The notes: generated by a model from the letters alone, not told the origin. DNA of 64,000 nucleotides from Streptococcaceae bacterium ESL0687 (GCA_029392475.1 CP113940.1:558001-622000), one strand, 5' to 3'. Shown: positions 20,358 through 29,708, counted from the first letter of the stretch. Translations and numbers: made by a program.

Positions 20358-21128
20358 ATGAAAAAACTATCTAAATTATACCTAGCCTTAGTCTTTATGA
20401 TCCTCTATATTCCGATTTTCTACCTGATTTTCTACTCATTTAATGAGGGTGGGAATATGAACGGTTTTACAGGATTTACCTGGGATTATTACCAGCAACT
20501 TTTTGGGGATACAAGGCTTATCCTAATCGTTGTTCAAACCTTCTTCTTGGCCTTTTTATCAGCCAGTCTAGCTACCTTTATTGGACTTTTTGGGGCTTTG
20601 TATATTTATAATATTAAGAAGAAAAGACAAAATTCCCTGCTTGGTTTAAATAACATCCTTTTGGTATCGCCAGACGTTATGATTGGGGCAAGCTTTTTAA
20701 TCCTATTTACCATGGTAGGTTTTAAATTAGGTTTTGTTTCTGTTTTACTAAGTCACATCGCCTTTTCAATTCCAATTGTTGTTCTGATGATTTTACCAGG
20801 TCTTAAGGATATGGATTACTCAACAGTTGATGCGGCCTTTGACCTAGGGGCAAGCCCACTTCAGGCCTTGACTGAGGTAATTTTACCTTATCTAACTCCT
20901 AGTATTATTGCAGGATTTTTCATGGCCTTCACTTACTCTCTAGATGACTTTGCAGTAACCTTCTTTATTACAGGAAATGGTTTTTCAACCCTATCTGTTG
21001 AAATCTATTCTAGGGCCCGTAGGGGAATTAGTCTTGAAATCAATGCTTTAAGTACCCTAGTATTCCTATTTTCGGTTATACTTGTAATAGGTTATTATTT
21101 CATCAGCAAGGAGAAAAAAGATGCGTGA
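20358..21128 (+). CDS. potC: Spermidine/putrescine ABC permease PotC
   Basis: A 256-residue partner permease of PotB with six helices and the EAA loop AAFDLGASPLQALTEVILP. The RBS AAGGAGG is nine bases before the ATG. Its last codons overlap the next gene by eight bases. In most relatives potD follows directly; here two unrelated genes intervene. Confidence 0.95.
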   Translation: MKKLSKLYLALVFMILYIPIFYLIFYSFNEGGNMNGFTGFTWDYYQQLFGDTRLILIVVQTFFLAFLSASLATFIGLFGALYIYNIKKKRQNSLLGLNNILLVSPDVMIGASFLILFTMVGFKLGFVSVLLSHIAFSIPIVVLMILPGLKDMDYSTVDAAFDLGASPLQALTEVILPYLTPSIIAGFFMAFTYSLDDFAVTFFITGNGFSTLSVEIYSRARRGISLEINALSTLVFLFSVILVIGYYFISKEKKDA

Positions 21129-21981
21129 TGTTACGCCTAGACGTACATCTGCCTCCGGAAATAATCCCCACAAGAAAACCAGACTCATCTTACTTTTAAC
21201 CCTGGCCTTAATAGCCGTGACTGCTTTATTTGGTCTATCCTATTTTAGTTCAAAGGACTCTAGTAGTTCATCAATTGAAAAAATTGACTGGATTGAAAAT
21301 ACCTATGTCTATGATCAGGCAGGTATGTTTAAGGATCAGACCAAAAGTCAAGTAAACCTTCAATTGAAAAATCTTGAACAGGCAACTGGAGATCAAATTG
21401 ATGTTGTAACAGTTGAAAATCTCAAAGGTTATTCCATTGAAGAATACGCAAATGAGCTTTTTAATAAGTCAGGATTTGGTCAAAAAGAGGACAGCAAGGC
21501 TATCCTACTTTTGATTGCAAAAGATGAAAACAAGGTCAGAATAGAGGTCGGCTACGGTCTAGAGGGTCAAATTAATGACGGAAAAGCCGGTCGTATTCTT
21601 GATCAATCCTTTGTTCCTTATAGGAATAAGGGAGACTATGATGCAGCCTTAGAAAATACCATTCTTGCCCTAACATCTGCCTTAAAAGGAGAAGATCTCT
21701 CATCTGACCAATCTTCAAGCTCAAGTGAAAGCTCAGCTGAGGCAAATAATCAGAGTAGAAGTGGGTCATCAAATTTTTCAAAGGTGGCTAAATTTTTATT
21801 CGTAGCCTTTATCATTATTATCCTAATCATTAGCTTTGGTGGTGGTTCAGGCGGCGATTTCCTCTTCATTTTGCTTTCCCTTTTAGGCGGAGGCGGTAGA
21901 GGATCTGGTTCTGGTGGCGGTGGCTTTACCGGCGGCGGATTTGGTGGTGGTAGTTCAGGCGGAGGCGGTGCTTCCCGCTAG
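21121..21981 (+). CDS. TPM-domain (YgcG-like) membrane protein
   Basis: 286 residues: a short cytoplasmic start, a membrane helix (about 21-41), and an extracytoplasmic TPM domain (VYDQAGMFKDQTKSQVNLQL... to about 185) with the conserved VRIEVGYGLEG and AGRILD motifs. A Ser-rich linker and a second membrane helix follow, ending in a Gly/Ser-rich tail (GGGFTGGGFGGGSSGGGGAS). TPM proteins are often paired with LemA, as here; their role is poorly defined (envelope stress or repair is proposed). The start overlaps potC and has an AAGGAG RBS, so it is translated from the pot transcript. A second TPM gene lies at 47670. Confidence 0.85.
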   Translation: MRDVTPRRTSASGNNPHKKTRLILLLTLALIAVTALFGLSYFSSKDSSSSSIEKIDWIENTYVYDQAGMFKDQTKSQVNLQLKNLEQATGDQIDVVTVENLKGYSIEEYANELFNKSGFGQKEDSKAILLLIAKDENKVRIEVGYGLEGQINDGKAGRILDQSFVPYRNKGDYDAALENTILALTSALKGEDLSSDQSSSSSESSAEANNQSRSGSSNFSKVAKFLFVAFIIIILIISFGGGSGGDFLFILLSLLGGGGRGSGSGGGGFTGGGFGGGSSGGGGASR

Positions 21982-22014
21982 GACTACTCGAGAATTAAGA
22001 TAAAGGAGAATCTT

Positions 22015-22608
22015 ATGAAATTTAAAGGACTTTTAGCAGGCCTCGGTGTTGTTTTACTTTTAGTTGTTGCTTTCTTTACTATGAGTAATTCGATGGTTCG
22101 ATCAGAAAATGAAGTTGAAGGAAAATATGCTGATATCGAGACTCAGCTTCAAAGAAGAAATGATTTGATTCCTAACCTTGTTGAGGTAACAAAAGGTTAT
22201 GCTAGCCATGAAGAAAAGATTTATACAGATATTGCCAATGCTCGTGCGAAAATGATCCAAGCTGGAAATTCTGGTGATGTAAGCCAAATTTCAGATGCCA
22301 ATGATCAACTTACTGGAGCCCTAAGTCGCTTGCTTGTCCTTCAAGAAAGTTACCCTGATCTAAAGGCAAGCCAACAATTTACCCAGCTAGCAGATGAACT
22401 TGCTGGAACTGAAAATCGTATTGCCGTAGCCCGCAAGGACTACAATGACGCTGTTAAAAACTACAATAACGGAATTACAACCTTCCCAAGAAGTATTGTA
22501 GCTAGCATGCGTGGTCTTCACAAGAAAGAATACTTCAAGGCAAGCGAATCAGCTAAAGAAGTTCCAACTGTTAGCTTTGGAAGTACAGAAAGTACCAGCT
22601 CAAATTAA
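22015..22608 (+). CDS. lemA: LemA family protein
   Basis: A 197-residue LemA protein: one N-terminal membrane helix (about 8-24), then a helical domain with the family hallmarks LQRRNDLIPNLVEVTKGY, ESYPDLKAS and the NDAVKNYN-TFP block. The molecular function of LemA is not established. It forms a pair with the preceding TPM gene inside the potABC/potD operon. RBS AAGGAG. Confidence 0.93.
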   Translation: MKFKGLLAGLGVVLLLVVAFFTMSNSMVRSENEVEGKYADIETQLQRRNDLIPNLVEVTKGYASHEEKIYTDIANARAKMIQAGNSGDVSQISDANDQLTGALSRLLVLQESYPDLKASQQFTQLADELAGTENRIAVARKDYNDAVKNYNNGITTFPRSIVASMRGLHKKEYFKASESAKEVPTVSFGSTESTSSN

Positions 22609-22610
22609 AT

Positions 22611-23684
22611 ATGAAAAAATTACTATCGTTTTTTGGCGGAATACTAGCCATAATAATTATTTTAGCAGCAGTCTCTACCGGAATTGAAAAAAAATCTGGT
22701 GCAGCTACCGCAGAAAATACAATGACCATTTACAACTGGGGGGATTATATTGATCCCGACCTTTTAAAGAAATTTGAAGAAGAAACAGGCTACAAGGTAA
22801 ATTATGAAACCTTCGACAGTAATGAAGCCATGTATACAAAGATTCAACAGGGGGGAACCTCTTATGATATCGCAATTCCAAGTGAATACATGATTGAAAA
22901 ACTAATCGATGAAGGTTTGATTGAAAAACTTGATAAGTCTAAAATCAAAGGTCTAGAAAATATTGACAAAAAATTCCTAGACCTGCCTTTTGATCCAGGA
23001 AATACCTACTCAATTCCTTATTTCTGGGGAACAGTTGGTATCGTCTATAATGATGCTCTTGTTGACCAGGCACCAACCAGCTGGGATGATCTTTGGTCAA
23101 GCGACTACAAGGACAATATAATGCTTGTAGACGGGGCCCGTGAAATTATCGGAATGGCCTTAAATGCCCAAGGTGACAGCCTTAACTCAACAGATATCAA
23201 TCAAATTGACCAGGCAACCAAGCACCTAGAGGAACTTACGCCTAATGTTAAGGCAATTGTTGCTGACGAAATCAAGCAGTATATGATTGGTGAAGAAGCC
23301 ATGGCTGCTGTAACCTTCAGTGGGGAAGCAGTTGAAATGATTGAAGAAAACGAAAATCTTCATTATGTAGTTCCTAAGGAAGGAAGTAACCTATGGTTTG
23401 ACAACATGGTTATCCCTAAAACTTCGGTCAATCAAAAAGCAGCTTATGACTTTTTAAACTTTATGTTGCGTCCTGAAAATGCAGCTCAAAATGCTGAATA
23501 TGTAGGGTATGCCACTCCTAATGACACAGCAAAAGAATTGCTGCCAGATGATGTTAAAAATGACAAGCAGTTTTACCTTGATGATGAAACAATGAATCAC
23601 CTAGAAGTCTACAAGGATCTGGGTAAAAAATGGTTGGGAATCTATAACGACAAATTCCTCCAGTTCAAGATGTATAGAAAATAA
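22611..23684 (+). CDS. potD: Spermidine/putrescine-binding protein PotD
   Basis: A 357-residue periplasmic-binding-type protein that captures polyamines for PotABC. The mature part starts with the hallmark TIYNWGDYIDPDLLKKFEEE and has FDSNEAMYTKI and PYFWGTVGIVYN. The N-terminus is a hydrophobic signal/anchor (about 7-25) without a lipobox cysteine, so it is probably membrane-anchored and not a lipoprotein. It begins two bases after the lemA stop with no visible RBS, so translation probably depends on coupling to lemA. Confidence 0.95.
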   Translation: MKKLLSFFGGILAIIIILAAVSTGIEKKSGAATAENTMTIYNWGDYIDPDLLKKFEEETGYKVNYETFDSNEAMYTKIQQGGTSYDIAIPSEYMIEKLIDEGLIEKLDKSKIKGLENIDKKFLDLPFDPGNTYSIPYFWGTVGIVYNDALVDQAPTSWDDLWSSDYKDNIMLVDGAREIIGMALNAQGDSLNSTDINQIDQATKHLEELTPNVKAIVADEIKQYMIGEEAMAAVTFSGEAVEMIEENENLHYVVPKEGSNLWFDNMVIPKTSVNQKAAYDFLNFMLRPENAAQNAEYVGYATPNDTAKELLPDDVKNDKQFYLDDETMNHLEVYKDLGKKWLGIYNDKFLQFKMYRK

Positions 23685-23719
23685 TGAATCTAGTTTCTAG
23701 CTTCATAATTCCACAAATG

Positions 23720-23753
23720 ACTGAATTCCTTTGACAAGGGATTCAGTTTTTTT
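23720..23753 (+). terminator. Terminator of the murB-pot operon
   Basis: A 12-bp stem ACTGAATTCCTT / AAGGGATTCAGT (one G-T pair) with a TGAC loop and a run of seven T, 36 bases after potD. Confidence 0.88.
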
Positions 23754-23833
23754 ATTATTAATATTTCGATTGGGCCTAATATAATGTTATACTTAAGTTT
23801 AATATAGTAAAAAGGGAAGGAAAGCAAGTTAGC

Positions 23834-24829
23834 TTGACGGGTAAAGGAATGAAGAAAATTGGTATTAGGGAGGTAGCAAAGGAAGCCCAGGTATCACCAA
23901 CAACTGTTTCAAGGGTCTTAAACAATAGGGGCTATATCAGTGAGGAGACTAAGACTAAGGTTTTAGAGGCCATGGAAAAATTACAGTACTATCCTAATGA
24001 ACTGGCCAGGGCTCTTTTTAAAAATGAAACCTATACAGTGGGGCTTATTTTTCCAACAATTACCAATCCCTTCCATGCTGAGCTTATTCAAAGTATTGAA
24101 CTTGAGCTTTCAAATCAGGGTTACAAGGTTCTTTTGTGTAATAGCCTAAATAATCCGGAAAAGGAAAAGGCTTATTTGAGCATGCTGAGGAAGAATCAGG
24201 TTGACGGCATTATTGTGGGAACCCATAATAACAATATTGACGACTATAATATTCCGGGACTTCCAATAGTTGCTATTGATAGAAGTCTTGGCAAGGGAAC
24301 AATAACTGTGTCTTGTGATAACTATAGGGGCGGAGAAATTGCTACCACCCTTCTAATTGAAGAAGGGTGCAAGCATATTCTATGTATTAGGGGAAATAGT
24401 AAGATTAAACTGCCAGCAAACAGTAGAACCTTGGCCTATAAGAATATAATGGCTGCCAACAAACTTGAAGAACACATTTTAGAGGTTCCCTTTACTGATA
24501 GTATTGAAAGTAAGAATCAGATTATAGGTGATTATTTGGCTAACCACCAGGAAATTGATGGAATCTTTGCGGGAGACGATTTGCTAGCAAGTCTAGCCCT
24601 CAAAAACTTAGAAGATTTATCCAGATCAGTACCAGATGAGGTTAAACTTGTAGGTTTTGATGGGGCTAAAGAAACCATGGTTTATAATCCCAAACTGACA
24701 ACGATTGAACAGCCCATTGGTTTGATTGCTGAAATCGCTGTGAAAAAACTTTTAAATATGATTTCTGGCCAGGTAGAAACTGATGACCTTCTTTTGCCAG
24801 TTAAACTTCTTAAAAATAAAACTGCTTAA
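23834..24829 (+). CDS. LacI-family transcriptional regulator of the sugar island
   Basis: A 331-residue regulator with an N-terminal helix-turn-helix (IREVAKEAQVSPTTVSRVLN), the hinge helix motif PNELARALF, and a sugar-binding-protein-like effector domain (TVGLIFPTITNPFHAELIQS). The start is either a TTG at 23834 or the ATG at 23849 (MKKIGIREVAK); the first has an AAGGGAAGGAA element somewhat far upstream, the second has no good RBS. It precedes the GH32/PTS operon in the same direction, separated by a terminator. It probably represses that operon through the operator-like sites at 24872-24935. Confidence 0.9.
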   Translation: MTGKGMKKIGIREVAKEAQVSPTTVSRVLNNRGYISEETKTKVLEAMEKLQYYPNELARALFKNETYTVGLIFPTITNPFHAELIQSIELELSNQGYKVLLCNSLNNPEKEKAYLSMLRKNQVDGIIVGTHNNNIDDYNIPGLPIVAIDRSLGKGTITVSCDNYRGGEIATTLLIEEGCKHILCIRGNSKIKLPANSRTLAYKNIMAANKLEEHILEVPFTDSIESKNQIIGDYLANHQEIDGIFAGDDLLASLALKNLEDLSRSVPDEVKLVGFDGAKETMVYNPKLTTIEQPIGLIAEIAVKKLLNMISGQVETDDLLLPVKLLKNKTA

Positions 24830-24860
24830 ACTGGATTTGTTCTATCAATCCAGTTTTTTT
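24828..24860 (+). terminator. Terminator of the lacI-type gene
   Basis: AAACTGGATT / AATCCAGTTT hairpin with a 9-nt loop followed by T residues, starting at the stop codon. Confidence 0.85.
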
Positions 24861-24871
24861 GAAAAAATTTT

Positions 24872-24935
24872 ATGAAACGGGTTGACATATGAAACCGGTT
24901 GCTATATACTGAACCTGTAAATAAAACGTTTTCAT
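24872..24935. promoter_or_regulatory. Three LacI/CcpA-type operator-like sites
   Basis: ATGAAACGGGTTGACAT at 24872 and ATGAAACCGGTTGCTAT at 24889 form a direct repeat with a 17-base period. The first covers the -35 and the second the spacer. A third, inverted site ATAAAACGTTTTCAT (24921-24935) lies just after the expected start of transcription. The complement of the third, ATGAAAACGTTTTAT, also resembles a catabolite (cre) site, so CcpA could act there. The central CG steps and ATGAAAC half-sites are typical of LacI-family operators. Confidence 0.65.
24882..24910 (+). promoter_or_regulatory. Promoter of the GH32/PTS operon
   Basis: Consensus TTGACA (24882-24887), 17-nt spacer, TATACT (24905-24910). 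The gene starts 39 bases after the -10. The promoter is embedded in three operator-like sequences. Confidence 0.85.
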
Positions 24936-24949
24936 AAAAAGGAGAGAAA

Positions 24950-26368
24950 ATGAAAGAGAATTCTAGGGTGAGTAATGGGCACGAAATTTACTATCAGCCA
25001 AAAGATATTTGGGTGGGAGACATCATGCCTTACGGGAAGGACGGGAAGTTCTATATCTACCATCAACGAGATACAAGAAATCCAGGTCCCTTCGGTGAAC
25101 CCTTTGGTTGGGCACTAGCTACAACAGAAAATTTTATTGAATATGAAGATTTTGGTGAGTCACTTTTAAGGGGATCAGATGATGAGCGGGATCAATTCAT
25201 CTATGCAGGATCAGTTTTTGAAGCTGATGGTAAAATTCATGCCTTCTATACAGGTTACAATCGTGAATTTTTAAAGGAAGGGAAAACCTCACAGGTTCTT
25301 CTTCATGCTGAAAGTGATGATTTTGTTCATTGGACAAAATCAGAAAAAGCTTTAGAACTTGAACCACAAGAAGGCTACGATATTCGTAACTGGCGCGATC
25401 CATTTGTTGTTTGGGATGATGAAAAAGAAGAATATCTTCTAATTCTCGGGGCTCGTAAGGGACAAGACAAGCACCTGCAAACTGGTCGCCTGGTAAAATT
25501 TACCTCTAAGGATCTTAAGGACTGGAAATTTGGCGGCGACTTCTGGGCCCCAGGACTTTACACCATGTTTGAAATGCCTGAACTCTTTAAGATTGGCGAC
25601 TGGTGGTATCTGGTCTACTCTGAATACTCTGATGGCAATAAGATTCTTTACCGGATGAGTCAAAGCTTAGAAGGCCCTTGGATTAAGCCAAAGGATGAAG
25701 CCTTTGATGGTCGTGCTTACTATGCAGGTCGTACAGCCTTTGACGGGAAACGCCGGGTTCTCTTTGGTTGGGTACCAACCAAGGATCAGGATGATGACAT
25801 GAACAACTACCTATGGGGTGGAACCTTTGTTCCTCATGAAGTTTATCAAAGAGAGGACTTTACCCTCGGAGTTAAGCCAATTGATGAGGTTTGGGAAGTT
25901 TTCACTGATAAAAAGGAATTAGAGAATGTTGAAATCTTAACAGTTGATACTCGGGAAGAGGTAGTGCTAGTTGAAGATAGTGGTAAGTTTTTCAGCTTAG
26001 AAACAACTATTTCCTTTGATGAAAATCTAAGTGACTTCTCCCTAAGATTTTATAAAAATCTTGAAACAGACGAATCTTACGAATTCCGTTTTAATCTTGA
26101 TGAAAGTTACTTAAGTTTTGATAAAAATCCTTGTTACCCGTGGTTCCAATATATGGATAAAGGTTTACGAAGACCACTTGATCTCAAGGCAGGTAATTCT
26201 TATACTATCAAGGTCATTGTAGACGATAATATCATGACACTTTATATTGACGGAGTTGCTTTAAATGTGCGTGTCTACAATCAATTTGGGTCAGCAATTA
26301 GCCTGACTGCAACTAATGGTTGTCTGCTAGCAAGGGATATAAACTTTTCAAATAGGATTGTTAAGTAG
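24950..26368 (+). CDS. GH32 family beta-fructosidase-like enzyme
   Basis: A 472-residue GH32 protein: five-bladed propeller (about 1-320) and a C-terminal beta-sandwich (about 330-470). Catalytic motif equivalents are WVGDIMPY with Asp24 (in place of the usual W-NDPNG), RDP with Asp150, and EMPE with Glu208 in place of the usual ECP. There is no signal peptide, so it acts in the cytoplasm, presumably on a phosphorylated or intact fructoside brought in by the PTS. The divergent first motif suggests a substrate other than plain sucrose. It is the first gene of the operon (GGAGAG RBS), behind a regulated promoter. Confidence 0.85.
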   Translation: MKENSRVSNGHEIYYQPKDIWVGDIMPYGKDGKFYIYHQRDTRNPGPFGEPFGWALATTENFIEYEDFGESLLRGSDDERDQFIYAGSVFEADGKIHAFYTGYNREFLKEGKTSQVLLHAESDDFVHWTKSEKALELEPQEGYDIRNWRDPFVVWDDEKEEYLLILGARKGQDKHLQTGRLVKFTSKDLKDWKFGGDFWAPGLYTMFEMPELFKIGDWWYLVYSEYSDGNKILYRMSQSLEGPWIKPKDEAFDGRAYYAGRTAFDGKRRVLFGWVPTKDQDDDMNNYLWGGTFVPHEVYQREDFTLGVKPIDEVWEVFTDKKELENVEILTVDTREEVVLVEDSGKFFSLETTISFDENLSDFSLRFYKNLETDESYEFRFNLDESYLSFDKNPCYPWFQYMDKGLRRPLDLKAGNSYTIKVIVDDNIMTLYIDGVALNVRVYNQFGSAISLTATNGCLLARDINFSNRIVK

Positions 26369-26408
26369 GTTGGTAAAAACTTAAATTGACAAAGAGAAGG
26401 AGTAGAAG

Positions 26409-27893
26409 TTGGACTATAAAAAGATTGCTGAAAAGGTACTAGCTGAGGTTGGTGGTAAATCAAATATTACGAGTGTCACCCACTGTGTAACACGTTTACG
26501 ATTAATATTAAAGGATAATGATAAGGTTGATTATGATGCCCTTGAATCCATCGAAGGGGTTAAGGGGGTAATTTTTAATAGTGGCCAGGTTCAAATAATT
26601 TTTGGAGCAGGTGCTGTTAATCAAGCCTATGATGAATTTGTTAAGCTGACAGGTGTAAAGGAAGTCTCACTTTCGCAGATGAAGGACGAGGGAGTAAGTA
26701 ACTCAGGAAATAAACTCCAACAAGGATTTAAGATTTTCTCTGACATTTTTATTCCTATTATCCCGGCCTTCATAGGAGCAGCGATGATTTTAGGGCTTCG
26801 TTCCCTAATTACTACTCCTGGAATCTTTGGCATGGAGGGAACCTTAGCTGATAAGAGTGTCTTCCTAAATGATTTGGCCAGTTTCTTTGGAATCATTGCA
26901 ACAACATTTGACTACTTGCCTGTTCTTATCATGTATTCAGCTACCAAGCGTTTTGGAGGAAATCCTATTCTGGGTCTTCTGGTCGGATTTGTAATGATTC
27001 ATCCGGGACTTGCCAATAGAAATGATTTGGCAAGTGGGGCTTTAACTCCTGATTCATGGCACCTCTTTGGTCTAAGTGTTCCAATGGTTGGTTTCCAAGG
27101 CGGAGTTTTCCCAGCTATTTTAACCTCTTGGTTCTTGGCTAAGGTTGAAAAATTGACCAGTAAGTATTCGCCGCAGGCCCTGTCTTACATCTTGGTCCCA
27201 ACCCTAACCATTATTCTAGCCAATTTGGCCCTCTTCTTGGTCTTTGGTCCTCTGGGTAACTTTGTTGGAGCAGTTCTTGGTGGAATTATTGACTTCCTCT
27301 ACATGAAAATGGGAGTCTTTGGAGCCTTTGTCTTTGCTGCAGCCTTGCAGCCACTGACAGTTACAGGAACCCAACATGCCATTCAAGGTATTGAAGCAAA
27401 TCTAATTGCCACAACTGGTTTTAACTATATTCAGCCCATTTGGTCAGTATCAATCATTGCCCAAGGTGGGGGATGTATTGGAATGTATCTCCTATTTAAG
27501 AAGAAATCTAAAGATCGTGAGATTGCCCTATCGAGTTTTGTACCAACCCTTGTTGGGATTACAGAGCCTGCAATCTTTGCTGTAAATCTTAAATATTCAA
27601 TTGTACCCTTTGTCTGCTCATTCATCGGAGCAGGATTTGGGGGTGTTGTTATGAAGATATTTGATGTGAAAGCAATTGGCCAAGGCCTGACAGTTCTTCC
27701 AGGACTTACAATCGCAAATCCAGTTCTCCCTTATATTTTAGGAAACCTGGTTGCCTTTACTTTACCAATTATATTTATCCTGTCATATGACAAGTACAAA
27801 CAGTTTATCCCTGAAGGAAAACATAAAAAATCTAAAAACAAGAATACAAAAAATTCCCTCCAAGCAAATAAAGCTAGGAAAGCAGTAGTTTGA
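26409..27893 (+). CDS. PTS EIIBC, glucose superfamily (sucrose/trehalose-like)
   Basis: A 494-residue PTS permease. The EIIB domain (1-85) has the phosphorylation cysteine Cys26 in VTHCVTRLRL. The EIIC domain (about 105-470) has roughly ten helices and the signature GITEPAIFAVNLKY. There is no C-terminal EIIA domain; the protein ends in a Lys/Asn-rich tail. It must borrow a glucose-type EIIA from elsewhere, since the EIIA encoded downstream is of the mannose family. The start is a TTG with an AAGGAG RBS six bases away. Sugar specificity is unknown; GH32 in the same operon suggests a fructoside. Confidence 0.9.
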   Translation: MDYKKIAEKVLAEVGGKSNITSVTHCVTRLRLILKDNDKVDYDALESIEGVKGVIFNSGQVQIIFGAGAVNQAYDEFVKLTGVKEVSLSQMKDEGVSNSGNKLQQGFKIFSDIFIPIIPAFIGAAMILGLRSLITTPGIFGMEGTLADKSVFLNDLASFFGIIATTFDYLPVLIMYSATKRFGGNPILGLLVGFVMIHPGLANRNDLASGALTPDSWHLFGLSVPMVGFQGGVFPAILTSWFLAKVEKLTSKYSPQALSYILVPTLTIILANLALFLVFGPLGNFVGAVLGGIIDFLYMKMGVFGAFVFAAALQPLTVTGTQHAIQGIEANLIATTGFNYIQPIWSVSIIAQGGGCIGMYLLFKKKSKDREIALSSFVPTLVGITEPAIFAVNLKYSIVPFVCSFIGAGFGGVVMKIFDVKAIGQGLTVLPGLTIANPVLPYILGNLVAFTLPIIFILSYDKYKQFIPEGKHKKSKNKNTKNSLQANKARKAVV

Positions 27894-27921
27894 TTGTGGG
27901 TGGATAGAAAAGGAATTAAAA

Positions 27922-28353
27922 ATGAGAAAAATTTTAATAGCAAGTCACGGAAAGCTAGCCAGCGGTTTATTAAGTAGTATCGAGCTCTTAGCTGGTATAA
28001 AGGATGGAATAGTAGCTATCGATGCTTATGTTGACGACAATGATTTTGAAAAAGAATTGAATCAATTTATTGATTCAGTTTCAAATGAAGATGAAATCTT
28101 TATTTTTACTGATTTATTTGGTGGTAGTGTTAATCAAAAGATTACCAAAAGGTGCCTTGAGGAAGGTCTAGCTGCAAATATTATTTCAGGAATGAATTTA
28201 CCAGTTATTTTGGAGGTTCTACTTGCAGGAGAAGATCTAACCAAAGAAGGCCTTAATGAAATAGTCCAAAGAAGTCAGCAGGAGTTGACAGTTAATATCC
28301 TAGAGGATCTTAATTTAGTAGCTGAAGAAGACGAAGAAGAAGTATTTTTTTAA
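27922..28353 (+). CDS. PTS EIIA, mannose family
   Basis: A 143-residue EIIA of the mannose/fructose/sorbose family. The phosphorylatable histidine is His9 in ILIASHGKLA, and FTDLFGGSVNQK is the second conserved block. It passes phosphate from HPr to the IIB encoded next. The C-terminus is a short acidic tail. RBS AAAGGA. Confidence 0.92.
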   Translation: MRKILIASHGKLASGLLSSIELLAGIKDGIVAIDAYVDDNDFEKELNQFIDSVSNEDEIFIFTDLFGGSVNQKITKRCLEEGLAANIISGMNLPVILEVLLAGEDLTKEGLNEIVQRSQQELTVNILEDLNLVAEEDEEEVFF

Positions 28354-28365
28354 AAGGAGATAATT

Positions 28366-28860
28366 ATGATTAAAGCAGTAAGAATTGATGAACGTTTAAT
28401 ACATGGGCAAGTAGCTATGACTTGGACTAAAAGCTTAAAATTAACAGGTCTTGTTGTAGCAAGTGATGAGGCAGCAAACAATGATATTCAAAAGATGACC
28501 TTAAAAATGTCAGCGCCTTCAGACGTAAAAGTAATTATTAAAAATGTTGATGATGCAATTAAACTACTAGAAGATCCAAGGGCAAGTCAGATGAACCTTA
28601 TGGTTTTAGTTCCGACCGTTAAAGATGCAGTTAAGGTCGCAAAAGCTTTCCCAACAGAAGTTGAACTTATGAATGTTGGAAATGCTGGAAAGATGTCAGG
28701 GCCAAGTGAAGAAAAAGTAACTTTAACAAAAGAAGTAATGCTTACCCAGCCAGAACTTGATAGCTTAAAGGAATTGGTCGAAATATATCCAGAAACAGTT
28801 TTCCAACCGACACCTGCAATGGAAAAACATTCAGCAAAAGCAATTTTAAGCAGTCATTAA
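28366..28860 (+). CDS. PTS EIIB, mannose family
   Basis: A 164-residue EIIB with the hallmark VRIDERLIHGQV, phosphorylated on His13. It transfers phosphate to the sugar carried by IIC/IID. It is a separate polypeptide from IIA, unlike ManX-type fusions. RBS AAAGGAG. Confidence 0.94.
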   Translation: MIKAVRIDERLIHGQVAMTWTKSLKLTGLVVASDEAANNDIQKMTLKMSAPSDVKVIIKNVDDAIKLLEDPRASQMNLMVLVPTVKDAVKVAKAFPTEVELMNVGNAGKMSGPSEEKVTLTKEVMLTQPELDSLKELVEIYPETVFQPTPAMEKHSAKAILSSH

Positions 28861-28898
28861 AATATTTATTTTAAGTAAAAGGAGAGAAGGATAATAAT

Positions 28899-29708
28899 AT
28901 GTATGATGCATTTGTAGTGGCCCTAGCTGTATTTGTTGGGGTTGCAGGACATGAGATGTTTGGGATGTCCATGTTAAGCCGCCCGATAGTAGTGGCGCCT
29001 CTTGCAGGGCTTTTAATGGGAGACATCCAGACGGGATTAATCATCGGGGCATCCCTTGAAGCCATATTTATGGGAGTTGTAAATATTGGTATTTCAAGTA
29101 CAGCTGAACCTGCTTTAGCAGCAGGTCTAGCAACAGCTTTTGCCATTAAAATGGGAGGTAATGTTGATGCGGTAATTCCAATCGTATTCCCGCTTGCCGT
29201 GTTAGGTTTACAATTACTTAATATGATTTTTTCATTCGTCTGTGGACCGATGGCAACAAACTTCCTTAAACTGGCAAAAGAGGGTGATGAAAAAGGAATA
29301 GTAAAACTACACTATGTAATTTGGTTTGTTCACTACGGCCTATACGCACTTATTCCATTCTTTGCAGTTTTATTTGGTGCAAATGTAGTGATGACTGTTC
29401 TAGATAGTATTCCACCAGTTATTATGAATGGACTTACTGTTGCTGGTAACCTCCTTCCTGCTGTGGGTATGGCTATGTTGCTTCGCATGCTTTGGAGTAA
29501 AAATCTGGCAGTTTGGTTCTTCTTTGGTGCAGTTGTAATGGCCTACTTTGAATTACCACTTATTGCCATTGCTGCAATTGGAACAATCATTGCAATTGTG
29601 ATGGCTCAAAGAGACTTACAACTGAAAGGTATGCAGGCTAGCCCTGCTCAACAGGGACAAGCTACAACTGTTAGCGGTAATCAAGAAGAGGAGGATTTCT
29701 TTCAATGA
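28899..29708 (+). CDS. PTS EIIC, mannose family
   Basis: A 269-residue membrane protein with about seven helices and the IIC motif GASLEAIFMGVVNIG. It forms the translocation channel with IID. It ends in a short hydrophilic tail and its stop overlaps the IID start (ATGA). RBS AAAGGAGAG. Confidence 0.94.
   Translation: MYDAFVVALAVFVGVAGHEMFGMSMLSRPIVVAPLAGLLMGDIQTGLIIGASLEAIFMGVVNIGISSTAEPALAAGLATAFAIKMGGNVDAVIPIVFPLAVLGLQLLNMIFSFVCGPMATNFLKLAKEGDEKGIVKLHYVIWFVHYGLYALIPFFAVLFGANVVMTVLDSIPPVIMNGLTVAGNLLPAVGMAMLLRMLWSKNLAVWFFFGAVVMAYFELPLIAIAAIGTIIAIVMAQRDLQLKGMQASPAQQGQATTVSGNQEEEDFFQ

Noticed and set aside
21850..21980. GGC/GGT-rich repeat as a possible repeat array
   Set aside because: It encodes the Gly/Ser tail of the TPM protein; there is no regular spacer structure.
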